Positions 8,049-17,495 of a stretch of DNA of 64,000 nucleotides are shown here, in pieces. Source of the DNA: UBA4416 sp036676295 (GTDB lineage: Bacteria; Bacteroidota; Bacteroidia; B-17B0; Aurantibacillaceae); contig JAKFDE010000025.1 in the NCBI GenBank assembly GCA_036676295.1, forward strand, positions 62,001 through 126,000, read 5' to 3'. How positions within the stretch are numbered: position 1 is the stretch's first letter; every line of letters begins with the position of its first letter. A model generated the notes under the pieces. That model ran no database searches. It worked only from the letters and a program-made list of their open reading frames with translations, and had not been told where the DNA came from. The position numbers were made by a program, and so were the translations under genes.

Positions 8049-9023
8049 ATGGCAGATAAGAAAGAAAAGGTAAAAGAAATTAGTATTGGACTAAACTGCT
8101 ATACTATTAAATTTCGTAAATCAGGGGATAAGGAAAAACATATTCCTTATAACGAAGTTTTTCCAAATCTTGATTTCAAGACATTAGCTGCTGATTTTAT
8201 TAAATCAATTGAAACAAGAACATATAGAAATACAGAGCAAAATAGAATTCTTTACCTTGAAAAATTGCTCACAGCTACTCCTCAGCGTATAACAGGAATC
8301 ATTAGAAAGGGACATAGTGGGCAAGAAACATATATTGATGAAGTCAAAGGTTCAAAAGCTAACACTGTCGGAACCATAAAAAGTGATCAATATAACAGTA
8401 TTCCTTTTTTCTTTCTTTTATCTTTACCTAAACCAGAGTCTATTTCAATGTTTTTTTTAGCTCAGAGCTATAAACAATTTGGATTTAAAGAAGTTTTCGA
8501 GGACGCATTTAAAGAATTTATTAGATCTAAAATACCTGCTGATTTAATATGCGAATTTGGAACTCTATCAGTTCCTGTATTATTTAATAAGTTACTTGAT
8601 CAAGGGAAAATTAGAAAATTACGTTTCAAAAAGCACTCACTTCCTTCTAATTTAGAAAATTTATTAGATAAGGAGGTTGACGATAGTGATAATTCAAATT
8701 ATGAGGTAGAAATGTCAATTAAGGCCCGGAAAAAAGGGTTTGTTGGTTTAAAAAGGAAGATAAAATCTGTTGATGAACAAAGTACTCCATTTATAGAATT
8801 GCTGCAAGTTGAAGGGTTTGAATACGATGAAGCATATGCAGATATTTCAATTAGCGGAAGAAAACGGGCTTTAAATTTATCTAACCCCACTGATTTTGCG
8901 GCTTCATATGATATTACGGATAAAGCTGGGGTAAATAAAACAACAAATCATCCTGATTTTAGCAAAGTTGAAAAAGAAGCAATTGATATTTTAGAAAAAG
9001 ACATTATACCAAGTATCAAATGA
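8049..9023 (+). CDS. Unknown protein, first gene of a putative defence island
   Basis: This 324-residue soluble protein has no domain I recognise. It is Lys/Glu-rich with an N-terminal beta-like segment (EISIGLNCYTIKF) and a Ser/Asp linker near 220 (DDSDNSNYEVEM). It overlaps the next gene, a 4-TM protein, by four bases (ATGA), so the two are translationally coupled, as in toxin/effector plus sensor pairs. The reverse transcriptase follows 37 bases after the second gene. The position suggests a sensor or cytoplasmic partner of the membrane protein; that is inference only. Confidence 0.65.
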   Translation: MADKKEKVKEISIGLNCYTIKFRKSGDKEKHIPYNEVFPNLDFKTLAADFIKSIETRTYRNTEQNRILYLEKLLTATPQRITGIIRKGHSGQETYIDEVKGSKANTVGTIKSDQYNSIPFFFLLSLPKPESISMFFLAQSYKQFGFKEVFEDAFKEFIRSKIPADLICEFGTLSVPVLFNKLLDQGKIRKLRFKKHSLPSNLENLLDKEVDDSDNSNYEVEMSIKARKKGFVGLKRKIKSVDEQSTPFIELLQVEGFEYDEAYADISISGRKRALNLSNPTDFAASYDITDKAGVNKTTNHPDFSKVEKEAIDILEKDIIPSIK

Positions 9024-9616
9024 AACTAATTAACAGAATAAATATATACAGAATTTTTGTAAAGCACTTTGATACGCTTTATGACTATGGTAAGTTAAAA
9101 GTTACCGGAAAAAAAGTAAGATCGTTTAGTGATTATTTTGTGTTTCTTATTTCCCCAATTCTTATTGCTATTGGTCTCTTTTTTATTGGGATAAGAATAA
9201 CGGAAGATTATGTAAATATCTTAATTACTTCACTTTCAATTTTTGTTGGTTTGTTATTTAGTTTGTTAACTCTAATTTTTGATCTCGGTAAGAAAGAGAA
9301 AGAAAACAAGATTCAGCTGGGCGATAAGTATACAGAAGAGCATAAATTTATACTGATCAAAGAGATTTTTGTGAATATATCATTTGCAATTGCTATTTCA
9401 ATTATTTCGATTTTATTTTTATTAAGCACACAGTTTCATCCTTCATTACTAGTTAATTATCTGAGGAAGTATGAATTTTTTCATTACTTAAAAATGTGTT
9501 ACATTTCTATAACGACAATCATTTCATTTTTTTTAATAATTGAATTTGTACTTGTTTTGCTGATGATTTTGAAAAGATTTTTCCTCATTTATTCTAAGCA
9601 ATTTGATGAGGAATAA
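9020..9616 (+). CDS. Four-TM membrane protein coupled to the upstream gene
   Basis: This 198-residue protein has four clear hydrophobic segments, at about 41-57, 65-87, 115-137 and 157-185. The loop between the second and third (KKEKENKIQLGDKYTEE) is charged and probably cytoplasmic. No signal peptide or enzymatic motif is seen. The fold plan, two hairpins of TM helices, is like that of small pore-forming defence effectors, but I cannot place it in SLATT or S-4TM with confidence. It is coupled by ATGA overlap to the 324-residue gene and precedes the RT-nitrilase gene by 37 bases. Confidence 0.7.
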   Translation: MKLINRINIYRIFVKHFDTLYDYGKLKVTGKKVRSFSDYFVFLISPILIAIGLFFIGIRITEDYVNILITSLSIFVGLLFSLLTLIFDLGKKEKENKIQLGDKYTEEHKFILIKEIFVNISFAIAISIISILFLLSTQFHPSLLVNYLRKYEFFHYLKMCYISITTIISFFLIIEFVLVLLMILKRFFLIYSKQFDEE

Positions 9617-9653
9617 TAATTTAAAATAATATTTATTAAAATACAGAACTACC

Positions 9654-12600
9654 ATGAGTCAACCTTTCATATATAATAAAGAAGCTGTAGAGAAAGCGTT
9701 CAAGAAATTGCAGGCTAACGTTTATTTCGATAAAAACGACCTGTTTAATAGAGCAAAAATTGCTGAATTACGAACGGTTCAGGAAAATTCTTTTGATGCC
9801 TATTTTCAAAGTTTATCTAATCGAATTAAAAAAGGGCCAACTTTTTTTAATGAATATATTGATAAAATCCAATTAAGGTTTATGCCTAAAAGTATAGAGC
9901 CAGACAAAGCAATTGAAACCTCAAAAAATTTTTACACAAACGAACATTTAATTGAAAAAAGTAAAGTAGAGAATTTATCTTTATTTATTGATGTTCCCAT
10001 TGAACTTCACATAATTTGTGTTCTCTGGTTAACAAAATATGGTTGTGGAATTGATGGCGCATTAAAAAAGCACAATTATGGAAATCGTTTATTTTTAAAT
10101 CAAAATAATGAGTTAGGAGAGGGACGAACTTTATTTAAACCTTATCAAGAACAATACCAGATGTGGTGGAGTAAAGCGGTTGACAAGACTAAGGAATTAC
10201 TAGATTCTAAAGATGATGCTACAATCCTAAATTTTGATTTGAAGAGCTTTTTCCACACTATAAGATTTGATTTTCGGCAACTAGAAAAATTCATATTGGA
10301 ATTAAATAGAAGTGAAACGTTTTACGATGTTTCAGATATTGAAACTGATTGCGTTCATAAAGTCTTAAAACAAATACATTTAAAATATAAAAGTCTAGTC
10401 GATGATGTTAATTTTAAGTATACATCAACCAGCGGAGAAAACGCCATCCCTTTACCCATAGGTTTATTGACCTCACATGTAATAGCAAATTTTTATCTGA
10501 TGGATTTTGATAAGCATGTGATTGAAGAGTTAAATCCAATTTATTATGGAAGATATGTTGACGATGTTCTCATAGTTCTAAAAGACAGAATGCTCCATTT
10601 AAAAGACATTAAAAAGGGTAAAAAGCCAAATGAAAATAGCAATGAGCAGAAAATTGAAAATGATATAACGAATATATTCTTTGAAAAATATTTAGGAAAT
10701 GTCTTTGTTCGTGACTCTTCGACCGAGTACCATGTTAATATTGACAAAGAATTACTGAAATCTTATACAGATTTAGTATTACAGCCAGCAAAAATTTTTA
10801 TTTATCAATTTAATCATAATATGTCTCCAAACTTACTAAGTAAGTTTGTAAAAGATCAAGAAAAACGAAGCTACATATTTCAATTTCTGTCGGATGAATC
10901 AGATGATATGTTTAACGAATTTGAAATTGATGCTTTTGAAGACAGTTTAGATGAAAATGACATCAATAAATCAAAATTTAGAGCACAGGAAATAAACAAA
11001 TTCAGATTTTCTGTTTTTATGGCCAAGCTTATCAAGAGAAGAATGCTTAATAGCGGAGACTATAAAAAAGAGGAAATAGATAAAATAAGTAAATATTTTA
11101 AAGGTATATACTGCCTTAAGAATTTTCATTTTTGGGAAAAGTTATTTACTCTTTACATTGTTGCAAATGAAAAACAAAAATTTTTTAGTCTTTTAGAATC
11201 TATTTTAACAGCGATTAAAGGTTTAGACCTCGAAATTGGGGATGAAATCGATTTCAAAAACAAGAAACAAAAGTCTAGTAAATTAGCAGGTTTTATTGAA
11301 TCGGAAATTAAAAATAATTTGAAAAGTCATTTAGAATTTTCATTAAGTATGGCTTTAGGATTAAATCCAAATTTCTTGAATGATAAACCTGAGACTACCG
11401 GACTAAATATTAAATCGGATCTTCATAAAAAGTATATAACTGAAATCTTTGGATCAGGTATTGAACTTGGTAAAGCTGATTCGTTAGTAGCCTTAAATGA
11501 AAAGTTGTGGTTTTTTAGAAAGACAAGTTTACTAAGACATTCATATGTTTTTTATCCTCTTGCGCAATATTTGGATTTTGTAAAAGAGGGAAAAGAGCCG
11601 CTGTATGAGAGTGGTTTATTTAAACATTCAGTAAAGATTGACCGTGCTAAATTTGAAATAAAAAACCCAGATTTAATCCCTTATAGAGTAAAATTCTATG
11701 AAGCTGCCCTATTTACCATTTATAAAGAAATTTACACTAAATCTGATGCTAAATGTGTAAACTGTAAAAGATGGTATCAAAATGAAGTTTTAATATCATC
11801 AAAATATTTAGTTGATGCTTTTGAATTATTTAAATTAATAAATGCCGCGATTCATAGTTCTTTGTTGACAGAATATTTCAAATCTAATTTTGAGGATGGA
11901 TTTACAAATGAACTAGACCAAAGTAAATGTGGAGAATTGTATTCAAAACATAGGACAAAAAATTTTTTAGTACACCAGTTATTTTTGAAAAATGGAGGCG
12001 AAAAAAGAGAGAAATTTAGGGTTGCAATGATAAACAAATATGTCCCTTTAAGTGACTATGAAGCTAGTTTAGAAGGAAATCCAATTATTAATGAAAAAAG
12101 AGTTCAGACCTATTTGGGAATTATTGATGAAATAAAAAAGGTTAAAGACTGTGATATGTTTGTAATGCCGGAACTTTCTCTTCCACATGATTTGTTGCCA
12201 ACTTTTGTTTCTAAATCTGCGCATAATCAAGTTGGATTCATTGCAGGAATAGAGCATTGGAAAGCTTCAAATATTGGATATAATTTTGTTTTCACAAATT
12301 TGCCTATTACTGTTGAAGGTGATAGAGATGCAATACCTGTTATAAGATTAAAAAATCACTATGCACCAATTGAAGAAGATTGGATAAATGGAAAACATAT
12401 GGTCGTTCCTAAACCTATGCCATATAGATATGATTTATTTATTTGGCGAGGTGTGTATTTTAGCACTTATTATTGTTATGAATTGGCAGATGTATTTCAT
12501 AGATATGCACTAAATGGGAAGATAGACATAGTGTTTGCGCCTATTTGGAATGCAGATATGCATTATTATAATAACATCGCAGAAGTTACTACAAGAGATA

Positions 12601-12920
12601 TGCATATTAATTTAGTTCAAGTAAATACATCACAATATGGTGAATCAAGGGTAATAAGACCAACAGATTTCGATAGAAAAGACAAAGCGCGCATAAAAGG
12701 TGGTACCGTAAACGATTATGATATTACAATTTCAGTGAGTGATATAGAGTTGAAAAAATTCAGAGATTTTCAAACTAAGAATTTTAATACTCAAAAACAG
12801 TCAGGACTTTATAAACCAACTCCTCCTGATTTTCCAATTGAAGATGTAATTGTTAGAATAAAAAATAAGGAGTATAATTGGAGTAATATTAATTTTAATA
12901 AAAGCCTCAAGGATATTTAG
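9654..12920 (+). CDS. Reverse transcriptase fused to a nitrilase-like domain (DRT1-like defence RT)
   Basis: This 1088-residue protein begins with a reverse-transcriptase core that shows motif A (FDLKSFF, D195), motif B (PLPIG, 266-270) and motif C (YVDD, 301-304). A long, mainly helical region (about 310-780) follows. The C-terminus (about 788-1050) is a nitrilase/carbon-nitrogen hydrolase fold with the complete triad: E840 in MPELSLP, K900 in RLKNHYAP and C941 in YYCYE. Defence RTs of the UG/Abi group, notably DRT type 1, carry this RT plus nitrilase architecture and act in phage defence. Both active sites look intact. The membrane gene before it and the 4-TM gene 55 bases after it are candidate effectors. 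Whether it uses a template RNA is not visible. Confidence 0.88.
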   Translation: MSQPFIYNKEAVEKAFKKLQANVYFDKNDLFNRAKIAELRTVQENSFDAYFQSLSNRIKKGPTFFNEYIDKIQLRFMPKSIEPDKAIETSKNFYTNEHLIEKSKVENLSLFIDVPIELHIICVLWLTKYGCGIDGALKKHNYGNRLFLNQNNELGEGRTLFKPYQEQYQMWWSKAVDKTKELLDSKDDATILNFDLKSFFHTIRFDFRQLEKFILELNRSETFYDVSDIETDCVHKVLKQIHLKYKSLVDDVNFKYTSTSGENAIPLPIGLLTSHVIANFYLMDFDKHVIEELNPIYYGRYVDDVLIVLKDRMLHLKDIKKGKKPNENSNEQKIENDITNIFFEKYLGNVFVRDSSTEYHVNIDKELLKSYTDLVLQPAKIFIYQFNHNMSPNLLSKFVKDQEKRSYIFQFLSDESDDMFNEFEIDAFEDSLDENDINKSKFRAQEINKFRFSVFMAKLIKRRMLNSGDYKKEEIDKISKYFKGIYCLKNFHFWEKLFTLYIVANEKQKFFSLLESILTAIKGLDLEIGDEIDFKNKKQKSSKLAGFIESEIKNNLKSHLEFSLSMALGLNPNFLNDKPETTGLNIKSDLHKKYITEIFGSGIELGKADSLVALNEKLWFFRKTSLLRHSYVFYPLAQYLDFVKEGKEPLYESGLFKHSVKIDRAKFEIKNPDLIPYRVKFYEAALFTIYKEIYTKSDAKCVNCKRWYQNEVLISSKYLVDAFELFKLINAAIHSSLLTEYFKSNFEDGFTNELDQSKCGELYSKHRTKNFLVHQLFLKNGGEKREKFRVAMINKYVPLSDYEASLEGNPIINEKRVQTYLGIIDEIKKVKDCDMFVMPELSLPHDLLPTFVSKSAHNQVGFIAGIEHWKASNIGYNFVFTNLPITVEGDRDAIPVIRLKNHYAPIEEDWINGKHMVVPKPMPYRYDLFIWRGVYFSTYYCYELADVFHRYALNGKIDIVFAPIWNADMHYYNNIAEVTTRDMHINLVQVNTSQYGESRVIRPTDFDRKDKARIKGGTVNDYDITISVSDIELKKFRDFQTKNFNTQKQSGLYKPTPPDFPIEDVIVRIKNKEYNWSNINFNKSLKDI

Positions 12921-12933
12921 TAAATAAAACAGG

Positions 12934-12948
12934 TAAAGTGGTGTTCCT
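12934..12948 (+). repeat. Fifteen-base repeat TAAAGTGGTGTTCCT, copy 1
   Basis: The 15-mer lies in the 55-base gap between the RT gene and the S-4TM-like gene. It recurs exactly at 25109-25123. A diverged form (AAGTGGTATTCCT) is at 19265-19277, in the promoter region of the CoiA operon. Its role is unknown; it may be a fragment of an interspersed element. Confidence 0.4.
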
Positions 12949-12975
12949 TAGTATAATAGAAAAAAATAACACAAT

Positions 12976-13755
12976 ATGGCAACATTCGCTCCTCACTATA
13001 ATCCCCATAAAGTAACAGGGTATGTCCGTTCAATTAATAGCTACATATTCTGGATTGTTTTTTTATTGGCATTTGCTCCGGTATTTTTTCCAAATTTCTG
13101 TTCCGGCGTAAAAGCAAAATCCGTACTAGACATAATTAATATCATAAGCATTTTGGCGTTTTTTGTTTTAGAAATGGTAGTTGAGTTTATTCTGTTTCCT
13201 CTTTCTGAACAAAAGAGAAGAGATGATTTCTTAGACAATTCTTTTGGATCTAAATTTTCTCCCGAAAATTCAATTGACTATTACAGTAATGATAATATTT
13301 CTAATGGTTTGCTTAAAGCAGCATGCAACCTATTTGAAAACTCATTTTTTACTTATTCGTTAATAAAACGATTAAGTATAAGACAAATACTTTTCCCTTC
13401 TATAGTTTTAGTTTCCGTTTTAGTACTAGCTTATTATGGTTTTAACAAAGTGTCATTTGCTTTGTCTTTTCTTCAATTGCTATTTTCAGCCAATGTTTTG
13501 GGTAATTTAATTAAATCACTTGTACTATTAAATAAGGTGAGTACAATTCATGAGAATTGGATTAGTACATTTCAGATTGAAGACTTTAAAACTAGCACGT
13601 GGAAATATCAATCAAATATATATCGTAATTGGTTGAATTATGAAGCTATACTTAGCAGAATACAACCAGATATTTCAGATGCTTTTTTCAAAAAGCATAA
13701 TACAAGACTTACATCTGAATGGAAACAAATTAAAATAAGATACTCAATTAATTAA
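12976..13755 (+). CDS. S-4TM-like membrane protein, putative pore-forming effector
   Basis: This 259-residue protein has two TM hairpins: segments at about 24-44 and 56-76, then 133-153 and 157-180. The loop between them contains KRRDDFLDNSFGSKFS and ends near LFENSFFT, a pattern I associate with S-4TM/SLATT-type proteins. In those proteins the soluble linker is thought to sense a nucleotide signal and the helices to form a pore. The C-terminal 80 residues are cytoplasmic and Trp-rich. It lies 3 bases before a CD-NTase-like gene, which is the CBASS arrangement of signal synthase and membrane effector. The effector role is inferred; the 4-TM topology is directly visible. Confidence 0.75.
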   Translation: MATFAPHYNPHKVTGYVRSINSYIFWIVFLLAFAPVFFPNFCSGVKAKSVLDIINIISILAFFVLEMVVEFILFPLSEQKRRDDFLDNSFGSKFSPENSIDYYSNDNISNGLLKAACNLFENSFFTYSLIKRLSIRQILFPSIVLVSVLVLAYYGFNKVSFALSFLQLLFSANVLGNLIKSLVLLNKVSTIHENWISTFQIEDFKTSTWKYQSNIYRNWLNYEAILSRIQPDISDAFFKKHNTRLTSEWKQIKIRYSIN

Positions 13756-13757
13756 CA

Positions 13758-14558
13758 ATGGCTTCAATAGAAAAAGACCTAAAAAACCTTGCCAATGAAT
13801 ATTATATTAGTAAGGATAGCGCTGAAAAAGTCAAGATCGAAAGATCTTTAACAAATATCAAGTCGCAGCTCAAAAAAGAATTCAGCAATGATATTGTTGC
13901 GATTGAAGAATTTGGTTCTTATGTAAGGAAAACAAATCTTCCTAGAGCTTACGATGAAAAATCAGATATTGATTTAATGATTGTTTTTAACCATAAAAGA
14001 TTGAAATGGAATCCGTCAACTTACAGAAAACACCTTCTTGATTTTACTGACAGGTATTTTCCAAATTCAATTTCTTATAAGTCTGCGCCCACTGTTGTGT
14101 TAGAGTTAAATCATATTAAATATGACCTTGTGCCAGCCTTCCAAAGAGATGAAGGATTTTTCACAACCTCAATGGTAATGTATATTCCTGAAACTGATAC
14201 AACCTGGATGGAAACAGATCCTCATAATTTCTCAAAAAAATTAGATAAAGTAAACGAAGGTTATGACTATAATGTGAAGAGAATTATTCGTTTACTGAAA
14301 GCTTGGAATGTTAAAGTAGGTTACCCTTTAGAATCATATTCATTAGAAAGAGAAATTGCAAATATGAGTTTCTCAGGTGATAACATAGAATCAGGATTTT
14401 TTCACGCCATTGATCAATTATCAACTTCCTGGAAGTCAAATACCGCTTCAAGAAAAATAGAAGCTTTGCAAAGTAACGCTGAAAAGGTAGAAGATGCTTT
14501 AGATGGCGATGATATAAGGTCTGCAATGCGCTGGCTTGGCCATATTTTGCCGCTTTAA
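13758..14558 (+). CDS. CD-NTase-like (SMODS) nucleotidyltransferase
   Basis: This 266-residue protein has the nucleotidyltransferase signature G53-S54 in FGSYVRK, D70-x-D72 in SDIDLMIVF and a third Asp at D123 in KYDLVPAF, giving a complete metal-binding triad. The helical C-terminal region (about 165-262) resembles the second domain of SMODS-class CD-NTases, which make cyclic or linear oligonucleotide signals in CBASS immunity. Length is somewhat short of typical CD-NTases. It starts 3 bases after the S-4TM-like gene and is followed 27 bases later by a second, related nucleotidyltransferase. A tRNA-type or MNT-type nucleotidyltransferase is an alternative. Confidence 0.8.
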   Translation: MASIEKDLKNLANEYYISKDSAEKVKIERSLTNIKSQLKKEFSNDIVAIEEFGSYVRKTNLPRAYDEKSDIDLMIVFNHKRLKWNPSTYRKHLLDFTDRYFPNSISYKSAPTVVLELNHIKYDLVPAFQRDEGFFTTSMVMYIPETDTTWMETDPHNFSKKLDKVNEGYDYNVKRIIRLLKAWNVKVGYPLESYSLEREIANMSFSGDNIESGFFHAIDQLSTSWKSNTASRKIEALQSNAEKVEDALDGDDIRSAMRWLGHILPL

Positions 14559-14585
14559 TTTATATAATCCCAAAAAAACAAAACT

Positions 14586-15314
14586 ATGTTAGACAAAATA
14601 ATTCTTGAAAAATCCAGTCAAATTTCTTATTCGGCTGATGAACTAAGTAATATTGCAACATCATCAAATCATTTAAGAGGTATAATAAATAACCAATCCG
14701 ATTATAGCGAATCCTTTTTGGGAGGATCCTATAAGAGAGGGACTATGATAAGAGGTATTAGTGATGTCGATGTATATTTTCAATATACTGGTATTGGAAA
14801 CTCTAGAACAGCATTAAGTCGTTTAAAAACATGCTTAGTAGCCTCTTATCCAAATACAGATATAAAAAGAGATACACCTTCTATACATGTTGATTTTAAT
14901 AAAATTCCATTTAATGTAACTCCATATACAAAATCTATATGGGCACAAAATATAAGTATTCCAGACACATTAACAAGTGGCTGGGAAATGACAAAAATTG
15001 GTGAACTCGAAGCTTCAATAACAGCTTTAAGGAGTAAAAATTCAAAATATATTGATTTGATCAAAATTTTAAAGCTTTGGAATTTTAATCATAATAAAGG
15101 ATTGAAAAATTTCGATATAGAATGGAGAGTAATAAATACATTTTTATATCCGTATATAAGTAGTAGTCAAAGTATTTCAGATTGGATTTGGACATTTTTC
15201 AATAACCATGGATTCACTGTAGATGCCAATAAGTTTAAAAACTTGATGATTAATACAACATATAATGAAGCTACATTAAAATCGGAATGGCTTAAGTTTA
15301 TTAATAACAGTTAA
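14586..15314 (+). CDS. Second nucleotidyltransferase-fold protein with third catalytic Asp replaced
   Basis: This 242-residue protein shows the GGSY loop (46-49) and D60-x-D62 in ISDVDVYF. The strand that should supply the third acidic residue reads KIPFNVTPY, with N110 where the upstream paralogue has D123 (KYDLVPAF). D103 (HVDF) three positions earlier in the strand could substitute. The protein may therefore be inactive, differently active, or a partner subunit of the upstream enzyme. Its C-terminal helical domain is shorter. It sits between the intact nucleotidyltransferase and the KAP NTPase with gaps of 27 and 14 bases, so all are in one operon. Confidence 0.75.
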   Translation: MLDKIILEKSSQISYSADELSNIATSSNHLRGIINNQSDYSESFLGGSYKRGTMIRGISDVDVYFQYTGIGNSRTALSRLKTCLVASYPNTDIKRDTPSIHVDFNKIPFNVTPYTKSIWAQNISIPDTLTSGWEMTKIGELEASITALRSKNSKYIDLIKILKLWNFNHNKGLKNFDIEWRVINTFLYPYISSSQSISDWIWTFFNNHGFTVDANKFKNLMINTTYNEATLKSEWLKFINNS

Positions 15315-15328
15315 ATTCATTATTAAAA

Positions 15329-17494
15329 ATGAACGAATTAATAAATGCTGATAAACCAGCTGATAATAAAGCGCAAGATCGATTCCAACGCTATGAATTT
15401 TCAAAGCGAATAGCTTCAATTATTTCTATACCTAAAAATGATAAGTCTTTAATTGTAGGACTGTATGGTAAATGGGGCGAAGGAAAAAGTACAATACTAA
15501 ATTTCATTCAAAATGAGCTACCTGCGGACACAGTAATCATAAATTTTAATCCGTGGTTGTTCTCAGATGAAAAGCATTTGCTTAACTCTTTTTTTGCATC
15601 TTTTGCAGTAGCGCTAAAAAAATCAGAAAAATCGGGAAAGGAAAAGATAGGCTCTTTTTTAAGTGATTATGCAGACGCAATTGGTGCAATTACACAATTT
15701 GTTGGCGCTTCGACAGATGGTCTGGGAAAATTAGGGGATAAATTAAAAAGTGTTGCCGTTGAAACTGTAAAAGAAAGAATTGACAAGTATATAGTTGAAT
15801 CAGATAAAAATATTGTTGTTCTAATTGATGATATTGATAGATTGGATGTTGATGAAGTTCAATACATTTTTAAAGTTGTAAAATTAGTTGGTGACTTTCC
15901 AAGAACTTCTTATGTTTTAGCCTTTGACGATGAAATGGTCTCTAAAGCTTTAGCTCCAAAGTATTCGGGGTCTTCTAGCAACAATACTGGCTATCAGTTT
16001 CTCGAAAAAATCATTCAAATACCATTGAAAATACCCAAAGCAAGTAAAAAGGCATTGAGATTATATACTTTAGAATTAATAGACGATGTTATAAACTCAA
16101 CTGGTATTGAATTAAGTAAGTCTGATCTTGGGGATTTCGTAGGAAACTTTGATACTGCTTTTTTACCATACATCGATAATCCTAGGTTAGGAGTTCGATA
16201 TGCAAACACGTTGGCTTTTTCAATTCCATTATTGAAGAAGGAAGTAAATATGGCAGATTTAATGGTAATTGAAGGATTGAAAATATTTTACCCGGAATTG
16301 TACGATATGATAAGAGTTAGTCCAGAATGGTTTTCTTATCATTCATCAAATATCTCAACCTACAGTAGAGAAGACCAGAAAAAGGAAGATATTAAAAAGG
16401 AAATTGATAGTGCAATTAGTATTTATGACGTTAAAAAACAAAAGATTATTATTCAACTTTTACAAAACCTATTCCCTCAACTAGATGCAGTATATCGTAA
16501 TTCATATTATTCCGATGACACATATAAAAAATGGTTAAGAGAGAAAAAAATTAGCTCAGGTAAATATTTCGGGAGATACTTTTCATACTCCGTCCAGGAT
16601 AACGATATTTCTGATTCGTTTTTTGATCAATTTTTAATTGATTTAAATTCTAGTGATATTGATAATACACTTGAAAATTTCAAGAGATCATTAGAACTTT
16701 ATTCCCCAGAAGATCTCATATTAAGGTTAAGAATGTGGGAAAGCGAATTAAATTTACAACAGTCAAAAAATTTGTCTTTGATTTTATCCCATATTGGAGA
16801 TACATTTTCAAAAGAAGATGATTTTCATTTCGCTACTACATTTTCACAATCTGCAAGTTTAATAGCTAGATTAATTCAAAATATACCGACAAATGAACTA
16901 TTAAGTTTCACTCTTGATATATTATCTAAAGCTAAAACTCTTGAATATGCAATGGAAATAGACTATTGGTTAATGTACCGGGATGAAAAAAATCCAGAAA
17001 AAGCAATATTTAATAAAAAACAAGAATTAATCATTCAGGATAAGCTTATTGAAAAATTCAAAGAAGACCTAACAATGAGTAATTTTTTCACATTGCTTCC
17101 CGATAATGAACTAAATAGAATACTTGGCTGGTGGAAAAAATCATCTAAGTATAAGGATTTTGATAAATTTATAAAAGAGCATTTAATTTGCAATAAAGAA
17201 CAAGTTTTGAAATTGCTAAAGACATTTGTTTCTACTATCAAGAGTAAGACTTTAGGAGCAAGGGAATCTGTTTCATATAAATCTGGCTTCTATCAAGCTA
17301 ATTACGATCGAATTAAAGCAACTATAGATGTGAAACTACTCAACAAAGCACTAATAAAAAATTATGGTTCAATAAAACTAGATAAAGACCCTAGCACAAT
17401 TTCAAATAGAGACCCACTTGATGATAATGCTATTATTTCAATTTTTCAGCATTTTTTCAGGCAAGACAGTACGTTAAATGTAAAAAGTAAGTAA
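15329..17494 (+). CDS. KAP family P-loop NTPase
   Basis: This 721-residue protein has the KAP domain at the N-terminus, with Walker A GLYGKWGEGKST (44-55) and the family segment NFNPWLFS (72-79). Walker B is VVLIDDIDR (163-171), followed by a sensor-like SYVLAFDD. The C-terminal half (about 350-720) is helical and unrecognised. KAP NTPases such as phage-exclusion PifA often have TM helices inserted in the NTPase domain; I see none here. The 3-TM protein encoded one base downstream may supply the membrane part. Placement directly after two nucleotidyltransferases and an S-4TM-like protein suggests a defence role. Confidence 0.85.
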   Translation: MNELINADKPADNKAQDRFQRYEFSKRIASIISIPKNDKSLIVGLYGKWGEGKSTILNFIQNELPADTVIINFNPWLFSDEKHLLNSFFASFAVALKKSEKSGKEKIGSFLSDYADAIGAITQFVGASTDGLGKLGDKLKSVAVETVKERIDKYIVESDKNIVVLIDDIDRLDVDEVQYIFKVVKLVGDFPRTSYVLAFDDEMVSKALAPKYSGSSSNNTGYQFLEKIIQIPLKIPKASKKALRLYTLELIDDVINSTGIELSKSDLGDFVGNFDTAFLPYIDNPRLGVRYANTLAFSIPLLKKEVNMADLMVIEGLKIFYPELYDMIRVSPEWFSYHSSNISTYSREDQKKEDIKKEIDSAISIYDVKKQKIIIQLLQNLFPQLDAVYRNSYYSDDTYKKWLREKKISSGKYFGRYFSYSVQDNDISDSFFDQFLIDLNSSDIDNTLENFKRSLELYSPEDLILRLRMWESELNLQQSKNLSLILSHIGDTFSKEDDFHFATTFSQSASLIARLIQNIPTNELLSFTLDILSKAKTLEYAMEIDYWLMYRDEKNPEKAIFNKKQELIIQDKLIEKFKEDLTMSNFFTLLPDNELNRILGWWKKSSKYKDFDKFIKEHLICNKEQVLKLLKTFVSTIKSKTLGARESVSYKSGFYQANYDRIKATIDVKLLNKALIKNYGSIKLDKDPSTISNRDPLDDNAIISIFQHFFRQDSTLNVKSK

Positions 17495-17495
17495 A

